Positions 8,866 through 17,659 of a stretch of 64,000 nucleotides of DNA are shown in pieces. This stretch comes from Glutamicibacter ardleyensis. GTDB lineage: Bacteria; Actinomycetota; Actinomycetes; Actinomycetales; Micrococcaceae. The notes under the pieces were generated by a model. That model was not told the DNA's origin. It saw only the letters and a list, made by a program, of their open reading frames with translations, and searched no databases. The stretch spans positions 124,001 through 188,000 of the forward strand of contig NZ_BMKX01000004.1 of the NCBI RefSeq assembly GCF_014644555.1, read 5' to 3'. Both the position numbers and the translations under genes were made by a program. Numbering within the stretch: position 1 is the first letter of the stretch; every line of letters starts with the position of its first letter.

Positions 8866-9945
8866 ATGAGTACCTTCGGTATCGAAGAAGAATTCTTCAT
8901 GATCGATGCGGAAACCGGGCTACCGGCCGAACCGGATCCCAACCCGTTCAAAGAACTGCTCGACTCGCAGCGGCGTGGAGAGGTGCAGCATGAGCTACTG
9001 GCTTGCCAGCTGGAGTACGCCAGTGCCATCTGCGAAGACAGAAATCAGGCGCTGGCGGAACTGCGTGGTTTCCGTTCTGCTTTGGCCCACCAAGCCGAAG
9101 CGTCTTCAATGATTGTCGCCGGGCTCGGTGCGGCACCAATGATCGCGCAGAAAACTCCGACGGTGACCGATAACGAGCGATACCAAGACATCCATGCGCT
9201 GCTTCCGGGAATCACCTCGGAGCATTACATGTGCGGACTGCATATTCATGTGTCCATCCCTGATCGTGACGCGGGGGTAAGGGCATTAAATTTCCTGCGG
9301 CCGTGGTTGCCGTTATTCTGCGCCCTGGGCGCCAACTCGCCCCTGTGGCACGGAGCGGACAGCGGATTTTCTTCCTGGCGCACTATCCACTACCGCAAAT
9401 GGTCCGTTCAGGGGATCCCCCCGCATTTCAGCGACGCATTGGACTACGAGAGTAGGCTGCGTGTGCTGGTCGACACGGAAGCAGTCCCTGATCAAGGACA
9501 TATCGGATGGGCCGTACGGCTTTCAGAAACCCATCCCACCATTGAGCTGCGCGTCGCAGATTCGCAATTGCGTGCTCATGACTCAGTTCTCATTGCCGTA
9601 CTGGCCCGGGCGGTCGTGGATACGGCACTGAAACCCGGGGCAACGTCCTACGAGTATCTTCCTGAAAGACTGGACATTGCCTTCTGGCAGGCTGCCAAGC
9701 ATGGGCTTACCGGAAACCAGATCAACCCCGGTGACGGAAGTACCGTCAGCAGCAAGGACCTGATGAGCCGGTTGTTGCGGCTGATTGAACCGGCGCTGCG
9801 AGAGAGCGGAGATTATGACTTCGCCGTGCACTCCCTGCGCAATATCTTGGAAATGGGAAACGGCGCAGTCCGTCAGCGGGCAGCCTTTGAGCGTGGTTCC
9901 ATCAGCCATCTATTGGCCAATGCCCATAGTGAAATGCGTATGTAG
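8866..9945 (+). CDS. Carboxylate-amine ligase, GCS2/YbdK family (copy 1)
   Basis: A 359-residue member of the glutamate-cysteine ligase family 2. It begins with the typical GIEEEFF motif, has the metal/substrate loop MCGLHIHVSIPD at about 124-135, the GADSGFSSWRTIHYRKW segment, and the TIELRVADSQ strand near 225-235. These ATP-dependent ligases join a carboxylate to an amine; YbdK proteins have weak glutamate-cysteine ligase activity and their true substrate is often unknown. A good ribosome-binding site (GGGAGAGG) precedes the start. A diverged paralogue lies at 33164. Followed by a cysteine-rich small protein and Dps, suggesting a thiol- or metal-stress context. Confidence 0.9.
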   Translation: MSTFGIEEEFFMIDAETGLPAEPDPNPFKELLDSQRRGEVQHELLACQLEYASAICEDRNQALAELRGFRSALAHQAEASSMIVAGLGAAPMIAQKTPTVTDNERYQDIHALLPGITSEHYMCGLHIHVSIPDRDAGVRALNFLRPWLPLFCALGANSPLWHGADSGFSSWRTIHYRKWSVQGIPPHFSDALDYESRLRVLVDTEAVPDQGHIGWAVRLSETHPTIELRVADSQLRAHDSVLIAVLARAVVDTALKPGATSYEYLPERLDIAFWQAAKHGLTGNQINPGDGSTVSSKDLMSRLLRLIEPALRESGDYDFAVHSLRNILEMGNGAVRQRAAFERGSISHLLANAHSEMRM

Positions 9946-10059
9946 TGCTGCCGATTGCGAATGATCAAGCTGGGAGCGCCCGAAGAAAACCGCTACCGGG
10001 GTTTCCCTGCGACGGATAAAGGTCTAGAAAAGAAACACCAACCAGAAAGGAGTGCTTCC

Positions 10060-10293
10060 ATGGCTCTCTGCGACACGTGCGGTAACGAATACGACAAGAC
10101 GTTCACCGTGACGAGAGGCGAACAGACGAAAACCTTCGATAGCTTTGAATGCGCCATCCACCTGATGGCACCGAGCTGTGCCCATTGCGGGTGCCGAATT
10201 CTAGGCCACGGGGTGGAAAGCGGCACCGGAATCTACTGCTGCGCCAGTTGCGCCCGCCATTCGGGCGAAGCTCTACTTGCAGACCGCGCTTGA
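10060..10293 (+). CDS. Cysteine-rich metal-binding protein (prokaryotic metallothionein-like)
   Basis: A 77-residue protein starting MALCDTCGNEYD with an AAAGGAG site upstream of 10060. It has nine cysteines: C4/C7, C31, C40/C43/C45, C60/C61/C64, plus histidines H34, H42, H50 and H67, arranged like two zinc-ribbon-type knuckles. Similar small proteins in actinobacteria are often labelled prokaryotic metallothionein. It probably binds zinc or another soft metal in the cytoplasm; storage, buffering or a structural role are all possible. The start 105 bases further upstream in the same frame lacks family character. A terminator shared with dps follows. Confidence 0.78.
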   Translation: MALCDTCGNEYDKTFTVTRGEQTKTFDSFECAIHLMAPSCAHCGCRILGHGVESGTGIYCCASCARHSGEALLADRA

Positions 10294-10313
10294 GCGGCCT
10301 CGGGCAGCAAAAG

Positions 10314-10352
10314 GTACGTGGGACCAGTTCATAGTGAACTGGTCCCACGTAC
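10314..10352. terminator. Bidirectional terminator
   Basis: A perfect 17-base stem (GTACGTGGGACCAGTTC and its complement) with an ATAGT loop lies between the convergent metallothionein-like gene and dps, followed by TTTT on the plus strand. Confidence 0.9.
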
Positions 10353-10368
10353 TTTTAAAGCTCAGCGT

Positions 10369-10878
10369 CTAAGGCTTACGCGTTTCTGCGCTGATGAACC
10401 AGGCCTGCTGCTCGAGTAGGGCAATGTATTCATGCAGGATGTCGGCGGTGGTTGGGTCTGCCTCGTCCACCGGATCATGTACTTCACGCATGACGCCAAC
10501 CGTTGCTTCCAAGGCCTTGACCACGATATCTACAGCGGTCGTGGTGAGGATTTCACCATTGGTTGGTTGGTCCAGCTCCGTGTACTTGGTGATGGTGGCT
10601 GCCAGTCCGTCTGGGGTCACATGCACTGCACGCATGCGCTCGGCGATTTCATCGGAACCTCGGCGGGCAATGGCCACGATCTCATCGAGGTTCTGATGCA
10701 GGTCGCGAAAATTGGGCCCGACGACATTCCAATGAATCTGCTTGCCGACCAGCTGCAGGTCGAGCAACTGGATGAGCACCGATTGCAGCGAGTCGCGCAG
10801 AACTGCCGGGGCAATAAAGCCTCCCTCAGCATTTTCCTTGCGGGTCTTGCTTGCTGGAGTGTTTTTTGTGTTCGACAT
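10369..10878 (-). CDS. dps: DNA-protecting ferritin-like protein Dps
   Basis: A 169-residue Dps/ferritin-like protein. The family core is clear: LVGKQIHWNVVGPNFRDLHQNLDEI carries the inter-subunit ferroxidase histidine and acidic ligands, and the last helix contains LHEYIALLEQQAWFISA. Dps forms dodecamers that oxidise and store iron and can coat DNA. The lysine-rich N-terminal tail (residues 1-20) could contact DNA. I start at the ATG at 10878, directly behind an AAAGGAG site; a longer frame to 10995 has no support. Promoter elements are described separately. Confidence 0.93.
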   Translation of the reverse strand: MSNTKNTPASKTRKENAEGGFIAPAVLRDSLQSVLIQLLDLQLVGKQIHWNVVGPNFRDLHQNLDEIVAIARRGSDEIAERMRAVHVTPDGLAATITKYTELDQPTNGEILTTTAVDIVVKALEATVGVMREVHDPVDEADPTTADILHEYIALLEQQAWFISAETRKP

Positions 10879-11203
10879 ATTTTTCTCCTTTGCAGTGAAT
10901 CTGACATGTTCGGCGGTGGTCCCGAGGGGACACCAGCTAAATTGGACGCTACTACTGATGCCCTGTGGGTGTAAAACAGCAAGGGACATTCTCACCTCGC
11001 TCCAAGCTTTGCCCTGCGTGCGAAAAATTCATTCAGATCCGTGAAAACTGACCGACAAGCTTAAGCCCCATCAGCACCCGGCCGGAATCTGGGAAACCGC
11101 CGCTTCCATTAGCTGGCAGTATCCGGATAATGCTGGCGGACAGGTAGAACCAGCCGGTATCGTCCACCGCAGTACGTTGCCCCGAATGAATCCAAGGAGA
11201 AAC
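10879..11203. other. Divergent intergenic region between dps and a 49-residue gene
   Basis: It holds the dps promoter at 10946-10974 and the upstream region of the small gene at 11204, with a CCAAGGAG ribosome-binding site. I see no further gene. Confidence 0.5.
10946..10974 (-). promoter_or_regulatory. Probable dps promoter
   Basis: On the minus strand TTACAC and TAGCGT are separated by 17 bases, about 70 bases upstream of the dps start. The same TAGCGT hexamer precedes several other stress genes in the window. Confidence 0.5.
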
Positions 11204-11353
11204 ATGGTGCATGACCCAGCCCCTAACGATCCAGTCGAGCAGAATACTTCCCAGACGGAGAACACGGACGAAGAAATCTTGCAGAACGAAGAACTCGTCC
11301 GGGAGTGGGAAGATGAGTCGTTCCCGGCCTCTGACCCGCCAGCGAATTTCTAG
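11204..11353 (+). CDS. 49-residue acidic protein
   Basis: ATG at 11204, spaced three bases from AAGGAGA, opens a 49-residue frame that ends at 11353 and is followed 30 bases later by a terminator. The product is rich in E, D, N and P (segments DPAPNDPVEQN and REWEDESFPASDP), without hydrophobic stretches. The complete gene layout (ribosome site, short frame, terminator) argues that it is expressed. Function unknown. Confidence 0.65.
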   Translation: MVHDPAPNDPVEQNTSQTENTDEEILQNEELVREWEDESFPASDPPANF

Positions 11354-11382
11354 CCAGACTCCAGCTCCGGTAACCGCATGCT

Positions 11383-11412
11383 AAAGGCAGCGCCCTTGGG
11401 GACGCTGCCTTT
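11383..11412. terminator. Terminator
   Basis: AAAGGCAGCG and its complement enclose ten bases; the A and T runs on either side suit both directions. It lies between the 49-residue gene and the convergent DUF4383 gene. Confidence 0.85.
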
Positions 11413-11437
11413 AAAGTGCTAGACCCTTGGAATACGG

Positions 11438-11908
11438 TTAACGGGTCTCCAAGGAATTGCGGTGATCGGGATGCTGGCCGCGCCGTGTCAGCAACAGGCC
11501 AAGGGCCACCATTCCTACGCCGAGGACCAGATGAAGCCAATTATCTGCATCGTTGAGCGGGATGAAGTTGGCTGCGCTGTCAAAGTCGATGATCAGCCCG
11601 TAAATCCAGAGCAGCAGATAGATGATTCCGCCGACCACGAGGTAGCTTTTTGCCGCCGGGATGCTGCGCGCCATGATGAGTCCGGCAATGCCGAACAAAA
11701 GGTGCACTGCGTTGTGCAGGTAGGAGACTTGGAAAATCCCGAGGAGCTTCGCCTCGGAATGGTGCCCTGCTCCTGAAAGCGAATCGTAGTTTGTCGTGAC
11801 TCCCGGAATGAATCCCAGGACGCCGACGAGGAGGAAGACTATGCCTATCAACAGAGCGGCCTTCTCCACCGCAGATCGGACATCAGAGGGGGTGTTTCGT
11901 GTGTTCAT
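11438..11908 (-). CDS. DUF4383 membrane protein
   Basis: A 156-residue protein with four hydrophobic helices (about 17-38, 63-80, 88-108 and 125-145) and the family-typical segments SYLHNAVHLLFGIAG and DNWLHLVLGVGM, each with a histidine in the membrane. DUF4383 proteins are small actinobacterial membrane proteins of unknown function often found with stress genes. ATG at 11908 follows a GGAGAG site; a longer frame to 12034 is not supported. A TAGCGT -10-like element lies at 11988-11993. Confidence 0.88.
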   Translation of the reverse strand: MNTRNTPSDVRSAVEKAALLIGIVFLLVGVLGFIPGVTTNYDSLSGAGHHSEAKLLGIFQVSYLHNAVHLLFGIAGLIMARSIPAAKSYLVVGGIIYLLLWIYGLIIDFDSAANFIPLNDADNWLHLVLGVGMVALGLLLTRRGQHPDHRNSLETR

Positions 11909-12374
11909 GGTGGCTCTCCTTCGTTCTTGATCAGCAACAGAACGGATGACGCTCACGCGCCGCACGGTGTTTTCCCGCGTGTCAGACACGCTAGAGGTCT
12001 GGAGCGCGCGCGGGAAGCAAGAGCCTAGGTGCACAGGAAATACTCAGGTTTCAAGGATTGCCGGCAGCCCGGTGTTTAGGGCCGGGGACAGTTGCCTTCG
12101 GCAAATAGCTGAGGCCCGTGGCGCGATTCTGGGAATTCATCACTGGTGCGGCGGTCGCGCCAGCCTGATTTCTCCACGTAATGCCATCACACTCGATGGC
12201 AGTGTATTGGCTCTGCCGGGATTTTTCACAGGAAGCGTTGTCCCAGCGCTTCGACGAATGGACAGTCTCAAGGGAATCTGTGGATCTCACGCGAAGCCGA
12301 TGCTTGCTACTTGGCGGTGCGAGAATGACAGAAGGCCATAACGAGTAAGTGCAAAGACGAAAAGGATTCGGAAA
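11909..12374. other. Intergenic region, no gene seen
   Basis: It contains the DUF4383 promoter region (TAGCGT on the minus strand at 11988-11993) and the upstream region of the DUF2188 gene. Long open frames cross it on both strands but none shows a domain, a convincing ribosome site or family-like composition. Confidence 0.4.
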
Positions 12375-12575
12375 ATGAGCAGAAATCATCTGCATGTGCT
12401 GGTCAAAGACCCCGGACAATGGACTGTTTCCCTCGGCGGACAACACGTGACAACGAGCAAATCCCAAGCAGAGGCCTACCAGCAGGCGTTGGCCAAGGCT
12501 GAAAAACTCGGAGACGCGGTGATCTTTGTCCATGATGACGAAGGAGAGCTGGAGTTCGAGGAAACGTATCCGTAG
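12375..12575 (+). CDS. DUF2188 family small protein
   Basis: A 66-residue protein with the DUF2188 layout: a strand starting NHLHVLVKDPGQWTV, a polar turn, a helix (SQAEAYQQALAKAEKLG) and a final strand (DAVIFVHDDEGELEF). The family is widespread in soil bacteria, of unknown function, and often linked to stress or plasmid loci. AAAGGA lies about ten bases before the ATG. Stand-alone gene. A possible relic of a similar gene lies near 60.7 kb. Confidence 0.8.
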   Translation: MSRNHLHVLVKDPGQWTVSLGGQHVTTSKSQAEAYQQALAKAEKLGDAVIFVHDDEGELEFEETYP

Positions 12576-13149
12576 CCTGCCGTAAATTTCTGCAGCTGCG
12601 ATGTCGGCACTAAGCGTTCGCAGCACATTGCAGGGCTGTCAGATGACCCACACGTCCGCCAAGGAATTACTTCAAGGTATGCCGGATAGGGCGCTGGGTT
12701 GCCCGGCTCTGCTTCGACAGTTCGCTTGGGCTTGGATGGTGAAAGCAGTGTCCGTAAACCTGAAAGTCAGCTGAGCGTCCCGGTTTGTAAACGTGGGCTT
12801 TTGCGTTGCCACTCGTGAACTGACGCCAGCGGGGGAGCGCATTCGTAGCGGGTCCTCAAACTCCGTGTTCTCAGGCATGAAGAGCGGTTGAAGAGGGCAG
12901 TGCCTGCAGCCGCCAATAGTCCGCTACCGTGCAAGAGCGGATTTGGCAACATGGATCCGGTCTTGCGAAGTGGTGTAACGAATTGATAACTTGTGTTTAC
13001 TGACTTGGTCTTTTGGAATTTGTTGCATGTGTGGACATCGCGTGGCTGCAAATCCAGATTCTAATCAGACACGGTTTTCCGGAGCACGGGAACAGTGCGG
13101 CGTAAAGGGAGTACTCGAAGAGTTACGAACAAATATGGAGGTAGTGCAC
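12576..13149. other. Intergenic region, no gene seen
   Basis: About 570 bases between the DUF2188 gene and the first WKYSAVAH-family gene. The end nearest 13150 contains AGTACTCGAA and GGAGGTAGT, which recur upstream of a paralogue at 21.8 kb. Nothing else could be supported. Confidence 0.4.
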
Positions 13150-13578
13150 GTGGCGGGACGTATTGTGAGGTCGAAAACTGCCGAACGAGTAACTGAACTC
13201 TTAGGTTCCCGTGAAGGGCGCAAGCACTTGTCCCAGTATGGCTGGGTTGAAGGTATGCCTGTGGTGATGTCCGAATCCCAAGAGGCACTTGAGGACGTGA
13301 TGGCATTGGTATCCGTGCACGGGCGGGCAGTGCTCGTTGCCATGCTTGATCCACGCAGTGCAGACCCGTTGTTCTTGCATGTTTCAGCTCCGAACCCGGC
13401 GCTGAGCATTGTGAACAGTGTTGCGCAGGGGACCAGCATCGGCGCGCTCTTTGAGGCGGCCGAACACGAAGGAATGATGACTTTCCGGGTCAAGTACTGG
13501 AAATACAGTGCCGTGGCCCACCTCATTCCGGCCTATCGGGCAACTGCCACAGAAGCACAACTTTCTTACAGGAACTAG
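13150..13578 (+). CDS. Unknown protein, WKYSAVAH family (copy 1)
   Basis: A 142-residue protein of a family seen three times in this window. Shared blocks are IVRSKTAERVTELLGSREGR near the N-terminus, EDVMALVSVHGRAVLVAM in the middle, FLHVSAPNPAL, and FRVKYWKYSAVAHLIP near the C-terminus. No membrane segment or known domain; probably a small cytoplasmic alpha/beta protein. The start is set at the GTG at 13150 because the two paralogues begin at the same alignment point with ATG-Pro-Gly behind the same GGAGGTAGT-like ribosome site. Unlike the others, this copy has no 70-residue partner gene facing it. Function unknown. Confidence 0.75.
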   Translation: MAGRIVRSKTAERVTELLGSREGRKHLSQYGWVEGMPVVMSESQEALEDVMALVSVHGRAVLVAMLDPRSADPLFLHVSAPNPALSIVNSVAQGTSIGALFEAAEHEGMMTFRVKYWKYSAVAHLIPAYRATATEAQLSYRN

Positions 13579-13631
13579 ATGCCGCTCTAGCCACCTCGGC
13601 GCGGGAGGCCGCTGACAAGCATTGCCACCAA

Positions 13632-13663
13632 GTGGGGCATCTGCCTTCGGGCCGATGCCCCAC
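13632..13663 (+). terminator. Terminator with UUCG loop
   Basis: GTGGGGCATC and its complement flank an inner GCC-TTCG-GGC hairpin, giving a long stem with one mismatch and a very stable UUCG tetraloop. Confidence 0.85.
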
Positions 13664-13708
13664 ACTGCTTAATCCGGAGTTTAGTGAAGACCAAGAAATT
13701 TTGAGGCG

Positions 13709-13745
13709 CCGACAAGGGCCGGCATACTGAACCGGCCCTTGTCGG
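13709..13745. terminator. Terminator between convergent genes
   Basis: Perfect 14-base inverted repeat (CCGACAAGGGCCGG) with a nine-base loop, just after the stop of the DUF2382 gene on the minus strand. Confidence 0.85.
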
Positions 13746-13787
13746 AAGTGCATCCGCCAGCCTCAGCTGCGGCCGGCGAACATCAGT

Positions 13788-14585
13788 TTAACGGTTTGGC
13801 CCGTCATCCAAGCCGTCGGTTTCAATTCGTTCCTTGCGCAGTTGCTCATCGATACGCTCGTCCTCGACGACCGTTTCCTTGTCCAAGCGGACCCGCTCGA
13901 CGGGAACGGCTTCCTTGTCAACCACTGGACGTTCGGCATGGAGCGTGACTTCCTGTTCCTCGGAACCCAGATCGCCACCTGCCACTGTGTCCGAAGCCTG
14001 AGCTCCGGTAATCGGCTCGCGTTCGAGCCTGACCTCTTCGTGGCTGACGGGAACGGTTGTGGTCACGTCCTCGGTCACTACGTGCTTGCGCAACCGGACC
14101 TTGCCGGTCTGCACCTGCTCAGTGCCCACACGCAGCTGTTCTTCGGAACGGATCATGGACTGATCGGCTCCTGCAACTTCATCATCGAGACCTGGCCGCT
14201 GCAAATATCCGGTGGATGCCTCGCCTGCAGTCGAATCGGTGTCGACGCCGATTGGTTCCGCGAAGTCATAAGCCCGGCCGTAGTACTCGAAGAGCTCCTG
14301 CTCCTCGGAGGGGCTCAACTGTGTCTGGGCATCGACTCGCGGAGCCTCCTTGACCGTCTTCTTGTCGAAAGGAACATTCAAGGTGTCTCCGGCAACGCTG
14401 GCATCGGCCAGGGGGACGAAGTTTTCTGACAGGCCGAAGAACCCGGTGTTCACGGTAACCCACTCAGGTTCACCGGTTTGTTCGTCCAGGAAAACTTGGC
14501 CGAGCTTTCCAATCTTCTCCCCATCGTTTCCGGTGACGGTGCCGCCGATAAGGCTTAATTCGTGTAGCTGGTCTGTGTTGATCAT
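13788..14585 (-). CDS. PRC-barrel and DUF2382 (YsnF/AvaK-type) stress protein
   Basis: A 265-residue soluble, highly charged protein. Residues 1-85 form a PRC-barrel (GGTVTGNDGEKIGKLGQVFLD, then EPEWVTVNTGFFG), and residues 150-255 are the DUF2382 repeat region (EEQLRVGTEQVQTGKVRLRK and PVDKEAVPVERVRLDKETVV-like strands) found in YsnF-type stress proteins. PRC-barrels in such proteins are thought to be docking or surface-sensing modules. The sequence shows alternating charged beta-strands; the linker contains DAQTQLSPSEEQELFEYYGR. ATG at 14585 behind AAGGAG. Typical of actinobacterial general-stress loci. Confidence 0.9.
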   Translation of the reverse strand: MINTDQLHELSLIGGTVTGNDGEKIGKLGQVFLDEQTGEPEWVTVNTGFFGLSENFVPLADASVAGDTLNVPFDKKTVKEAPRVDAQTQLSPSEEQELFEYYGRAYDFAEPIGVDTDSTAGEASTGYLQRPGLDDEVAGADQSMIRSEEQLRVGTEQVQTGKVRLRKHVVTEDVTTTVPVSHEEVRLEREPITGAQASDTVAGGDLGSEEQEVTLHAERPVVDKEAVPVERVRLDKETVVEDERIDEQLRKERIETDGLDDGPNR

Positions 14586-15461
14586 GAGTTTCTCCTTCTG
14601 CTGCGTTCGTCAATGAAATCATCAAATCCAAACAGCCTGACCGGCTGTGGTGCCGGACTGCTGAAGCTGCGCCTCGATAGGGGCGTGACACGAGAAAACT
14701 TCTCTCAGGCGGCCATGACGTTGCCGCGCTGAGTCGACTATTGCATGGAATGCAAATGAGGATTTCCAAGCTTGTGCCTGCATACCCGCAAGCTCCGCAA
14801 TGCCTGTGAATCTCGCGGGTATCCTTACATTGGCCACTGGAACGACTCCACAATCCGTGCGGTCAGGCGAGTGGCTGGTAGGTTCAATCGGGAAAACCTA
14901 TGGCACCTGTGTGTGCAGGATGCACGATTCTTACACCGGGTCCTCCGGATTTGTTCCCTAAGGCGTCCAGCCCAAACGGCACTGAACGGTGCTGATCCGC
15001 ATTCCCAGCGAGTGCATAGCTGTGCCCGCGGAGGCTAGCTCTGGAGCGGCTGGAATCCGACGTATCTGCGGGTTGCCAGATGCCGAGACCGCGATGAGCA
15101 CCGGACCACCCTGGATAGAGCCTGGCAGCACAGTTGATTCTGCGCTGGATCTAAAATCCCAGCACAATCCGAGGCAGGAAAATCTGCCTATTTTGAAGCG
15201 TCAGTGCCGTTTGAGCCGATTGCTTGAGCCGGAATTGCCGCTGGCATGAAACATCTTTCAAGGAACGGAAAAACTGCCTGACGTGGCATGCGGCACCAAC
15301 ATGTCCAGCGCCGCGCGCACAGCGAGGAATACTTGTGCTCCGCAAAACCGGAAGAATGCTGGGAAATTCTGGGATCTGCGACACCGGGTATGGACGGAGG
15401 GATACTCTGCGGTGGATCAATACTCTCCGTGGGGAGAAGTCATAGAAAGGCGGCTAAGCAC
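14586..15461. other. Long intergenic region, no gene seen
   Basis: About 880 bases between divergently transcribed genes. Short open frames exist on both strands but lack family features. Near the right end a direct repeat of ATACTCT-sCGkTGG occurs at 15402 and 15420, upstream of the first glycosyltransferase. Confidence 0.4.
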
Positions 15462-16586
15462 GTGTCAATCCAGTTACTGGACGCGCCTGACCCACTTCGC
15501 ATTGCGGTTCTTGCGCATCTGCACCATCCAATCCGCGCACCTTTTGCCGGCGGGATGGAAGCGCATACCGCGCATCTGGTCTCGGATCTCAGTTCGCGCG
15601 GACACCGTGTCACTCTGTTCGCCAAAGCAGGCAGTGAAGCGCTTTCCCCGCGAGCCACGCTTCGGATCCATCCGGTGATCTCCGGGACTTTCGAGGTCCG
15701 GGGATATCCGGATGACCATCTTAAAAATGCGCAGCACCGGAAGCTGGACGGTGCGATGAAGTCAGCGGTAGAGCATGTTCGCGCCGGTGATTTTGACGTG
15801 GTCATCAATAATTCGCTCAGTCCAATACCGCACGCGCATTTGCAGGGAATGGCTGTCCTGCACATTCTCCACACCCCTCCGCTTCCTAGGATTACCTCGC
15901 TGCTGGACAAGCAGAAAACCGATGAGCGGCACCGTTTCGCTACGGTTTCGGCCGTTAATGCCAGGGCATGGCGCCGCTGGCTGCCGCAGCTGGAGATCAT
16001 CCCCAATGGAATTAACATGGAATTCTGGGGAAACCAGCCCCATGCCGAGGTCAGTGCGGGAACCGCGGCCTGGACCGGACGCATCACCCCGGAGAAAGGC
16101 ACGCATCTGGCCATCGCTGCGGCCCGGGCTAATAATCTGCGATTGGCAATGGCCGGGCCCATCCAGGACTGGGAATACTTTAATGAGCTGATCGCCCCGT
16201 CCCTGGCCGAGGACGCCAGATACCTGGGGCATCTGCCGCAAGAGGAACTGCGGCAGCTCATTGGCTCCAGCGAGGTGTTCATCTCCTCGCCGCTGTGGGA
16301 AGAGCCCTTCGGACTGACCACACTTGAGGCGATGGCCTGTGGCACCCCGGTCGCCGCCCTGCCGGCCGGGGCCATGGCAGAACTGATCGGAACGACCGGC
16401 GGCGCGCTCGCCACTGCGCGGACCGCCACGGCGCTTGGCCACGCAGTGGCAAGGGCCTTGGCCATGGACCGCCAGAAGGTGCGCGAACGTGCCGCGGGTT
16501 TTTCGCGTGAACTGATGATTGAAGCCTATGAATCCCTGCTCGCGCAGATCGCTTCGCCCCTTGCGCTTCGAGGCCGGGAATCATGA
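15462..16586 (+). CDS. GT4-type glycosyltransferase
   Basis: A 374-residue retaining glycosyltransferase of GT-B fold. The N-terminal domain has the acceptor-side glycine motif AGGMEAHTAHLVSDL; the C-terminal domain has IPNGIN, the sugar-nucleotide region WTGRITPEKGTHLAI, and the donor-binding EX7E motif in EEPFGLTTLEAMACGTP. It probably transfers a sugar from a nucleotide donor to a small molecule or lipid. The GTG at 15462 is preferred because the family N-terminus (PLRIAVLAHLHHP) follows it; the frame stays open upstream to 15288 without family character. Its stop overlaps the next gene by four bases. Confidence 0.88.
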   Translation: MSIQLLDAPDPLRIAVLAHLHHPIRAPFAGGMEAHTAHLVSDLSSRGHRVTLFAKAGSEALSPRATLRIHPVISGTFEVRGYPDDHLKNAQHRKLDGAMKSAVEHVRAGDFDVVINNSLSPIPHAHLQGMAVLHILHTPPLPRITSLLDKQKTDERHRFATVSAVNARAWRRWLPQLEIIPNGINMEFWGNQPHAEVSAGTAAWTGRITPEKGTHLAIAAARANNLRLAMAGPIQDWEYFNELIAPSLAEDARYLGHLPQEELRQLIGSSEVFISSPLWEEPFGLTTLEAMACGTPVAALPAGAMAELIGTTGGALATARTATALGHAVARALAMDRQKVRERAAGFSRELMIEAYESLLAQIASPLALRGRES

Positions 16587-17659
16587 GCGCACCGCGGATT
16601 TCCTACTATGCCCACCATGTGGGTTCCGGCCACCTGCGCCATGCCCGCAGGATCATCGACGCCTCCGTCTTCGAGGTGCAGGTCACCAGCACCGGGCCGA
16701 ACCACGGGACGCTGCTGCCGGCCGGGACAAATTACGTCTCCTTAACCGCAGATGTGCACCCGGAGCAAACGACCCAACCGGCCACGGGTGGATACCTGCA
16801 TTACGCGCCGGTAGGCAGACACATCACCGAACGATTCGCCACGCTGAACCAGGCGTGGAAGCGGTTTGCCCCCGATCTGGTGATGGTCGATGTATCGGTG
16901 GAAGTCGCACTCTTCGCCAAGCTCAGCGGCTACCGCGTGGCGATGCGGCGCATGCCCGGAAAACGCAGCGATAAGGCGCACGCCATGGCCTACGACATCG
17001 CTGACGCTCTTTTTGCCTACTATCCGCAGGAACTGGAAGATGCAGCTCATCTGGAGCGGTACGCGCATAAAAGCCACTACCTGGCGGTGCCGCGCCCCGC
17101 CGCGGCCTTGGCACAGAGCCAGGATTCCAGCGGATCTGCCGATGCTGGAACACTGCGGGGCAAAGTCGTGGTGCAGACCTCGCTCGGTTCTTCCATCGGG
17201 CAAGCGGACATTGTCCGGGCAGCGGCCTGCGCCAGTCAATGGACTTGGGAGGTGCTCGGGTCGGTAAACCCGGACGGTTCAAGGATCCCGGAGAATCTGC
17301 GATTCCATGGGCTAGTGCCGGATCCAGCACCCTTCCTTGCACAGGCCACGGTAGTAATCACCTCCTCCGGGCACAACGCGGTTTCTGCCGCGGCGGCCTG
17401 CGGCAGGCCAGTGCTGCTGATACCCGAAGAACGTCCCTTCGACGAACAGCGCTGCTATGCATCAATGCTGCAGCGAGCCACCGGGTGCTTGATGCTCGAC
17501 TCGTGGCAGAGCCCCGCAAACTGGAACATGATCCTCGAGCAGACGGCGCAGACCGACCGCTTCGCACTGGCCCGGGCCTTGTTCATTGACCCGGAGGAAT
17601 TCACCGGGCGGCTTCGGTCTATGGCCGGGGACCTAGTGGCAGGGGCAAGCAGATGCTAA
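16583..17659 (+). CDS. GT28/MurG-like glycosyltransferase
   Basis: A 358-residue GT-B-fold protein. It opens with ISYYAHHVGSGHLRHARRI, the typical N-terminal glycine loop of MurG-like enzymes, and the C-terminal half has the donor site (FHGLVPDPAPFLAQATVVITSSGHNA, then GRPVLLIPEERPFDEQ). Such enzymes transfer sugars from UDP-type donors to lipid or small acceptors. It is translationally coupled (ATGA overlap) to the GT4 gene. Its own stop overlaps by four bases the stop of a convergent glycosyltransferase. Substrate unknown. Confidence 0.83.
   Translation: MSAPRISYYAHHVGSGHLRHARRIIDASVFEVQVTSTGPNHGTLLPAGTNYVSLTADVHPEQTTQPATGGYLHYAPVGRHITERFATLNQAWKRFAPDLVMVDVSVEVALFAKLSGYRVAMRRMPGKRSDKAHAMAYDIADALFAYYPQELEDAAHLERYAHKSHYLAVPRPAAALAQSQDSSGSADAGTLRGKVVVQTSLGSSIGQADIVRAAACASQWTWEVLGSVNPDGSRIPENLRFHGLVPDPAPFLAQATVVITSSGHNAVSAAAACGRPVLLIPEERPFDEQRCYASMLQRATGCLMLDSWQSPANWNMILEQTAQTDRFALARALFIDPEEFTGRLRSMAGDLVAGASRC

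Noticed and set aside
10432-10974. 180-codon plus-strand frame
   Set aside because: It is the antisense shadow of dps.
12051-12626. 191-codon minus-strand frame over the DUF2188 gene
   Set aside because: It lies antisense to a gene with a good family match and has no domain or ribosome site.
14989-15249. 86-codon plus-strand frame in the long spacer before the glycosyltransferases
   Set aside because: No ribosome site, no domain, and composition unlike its neighbours.
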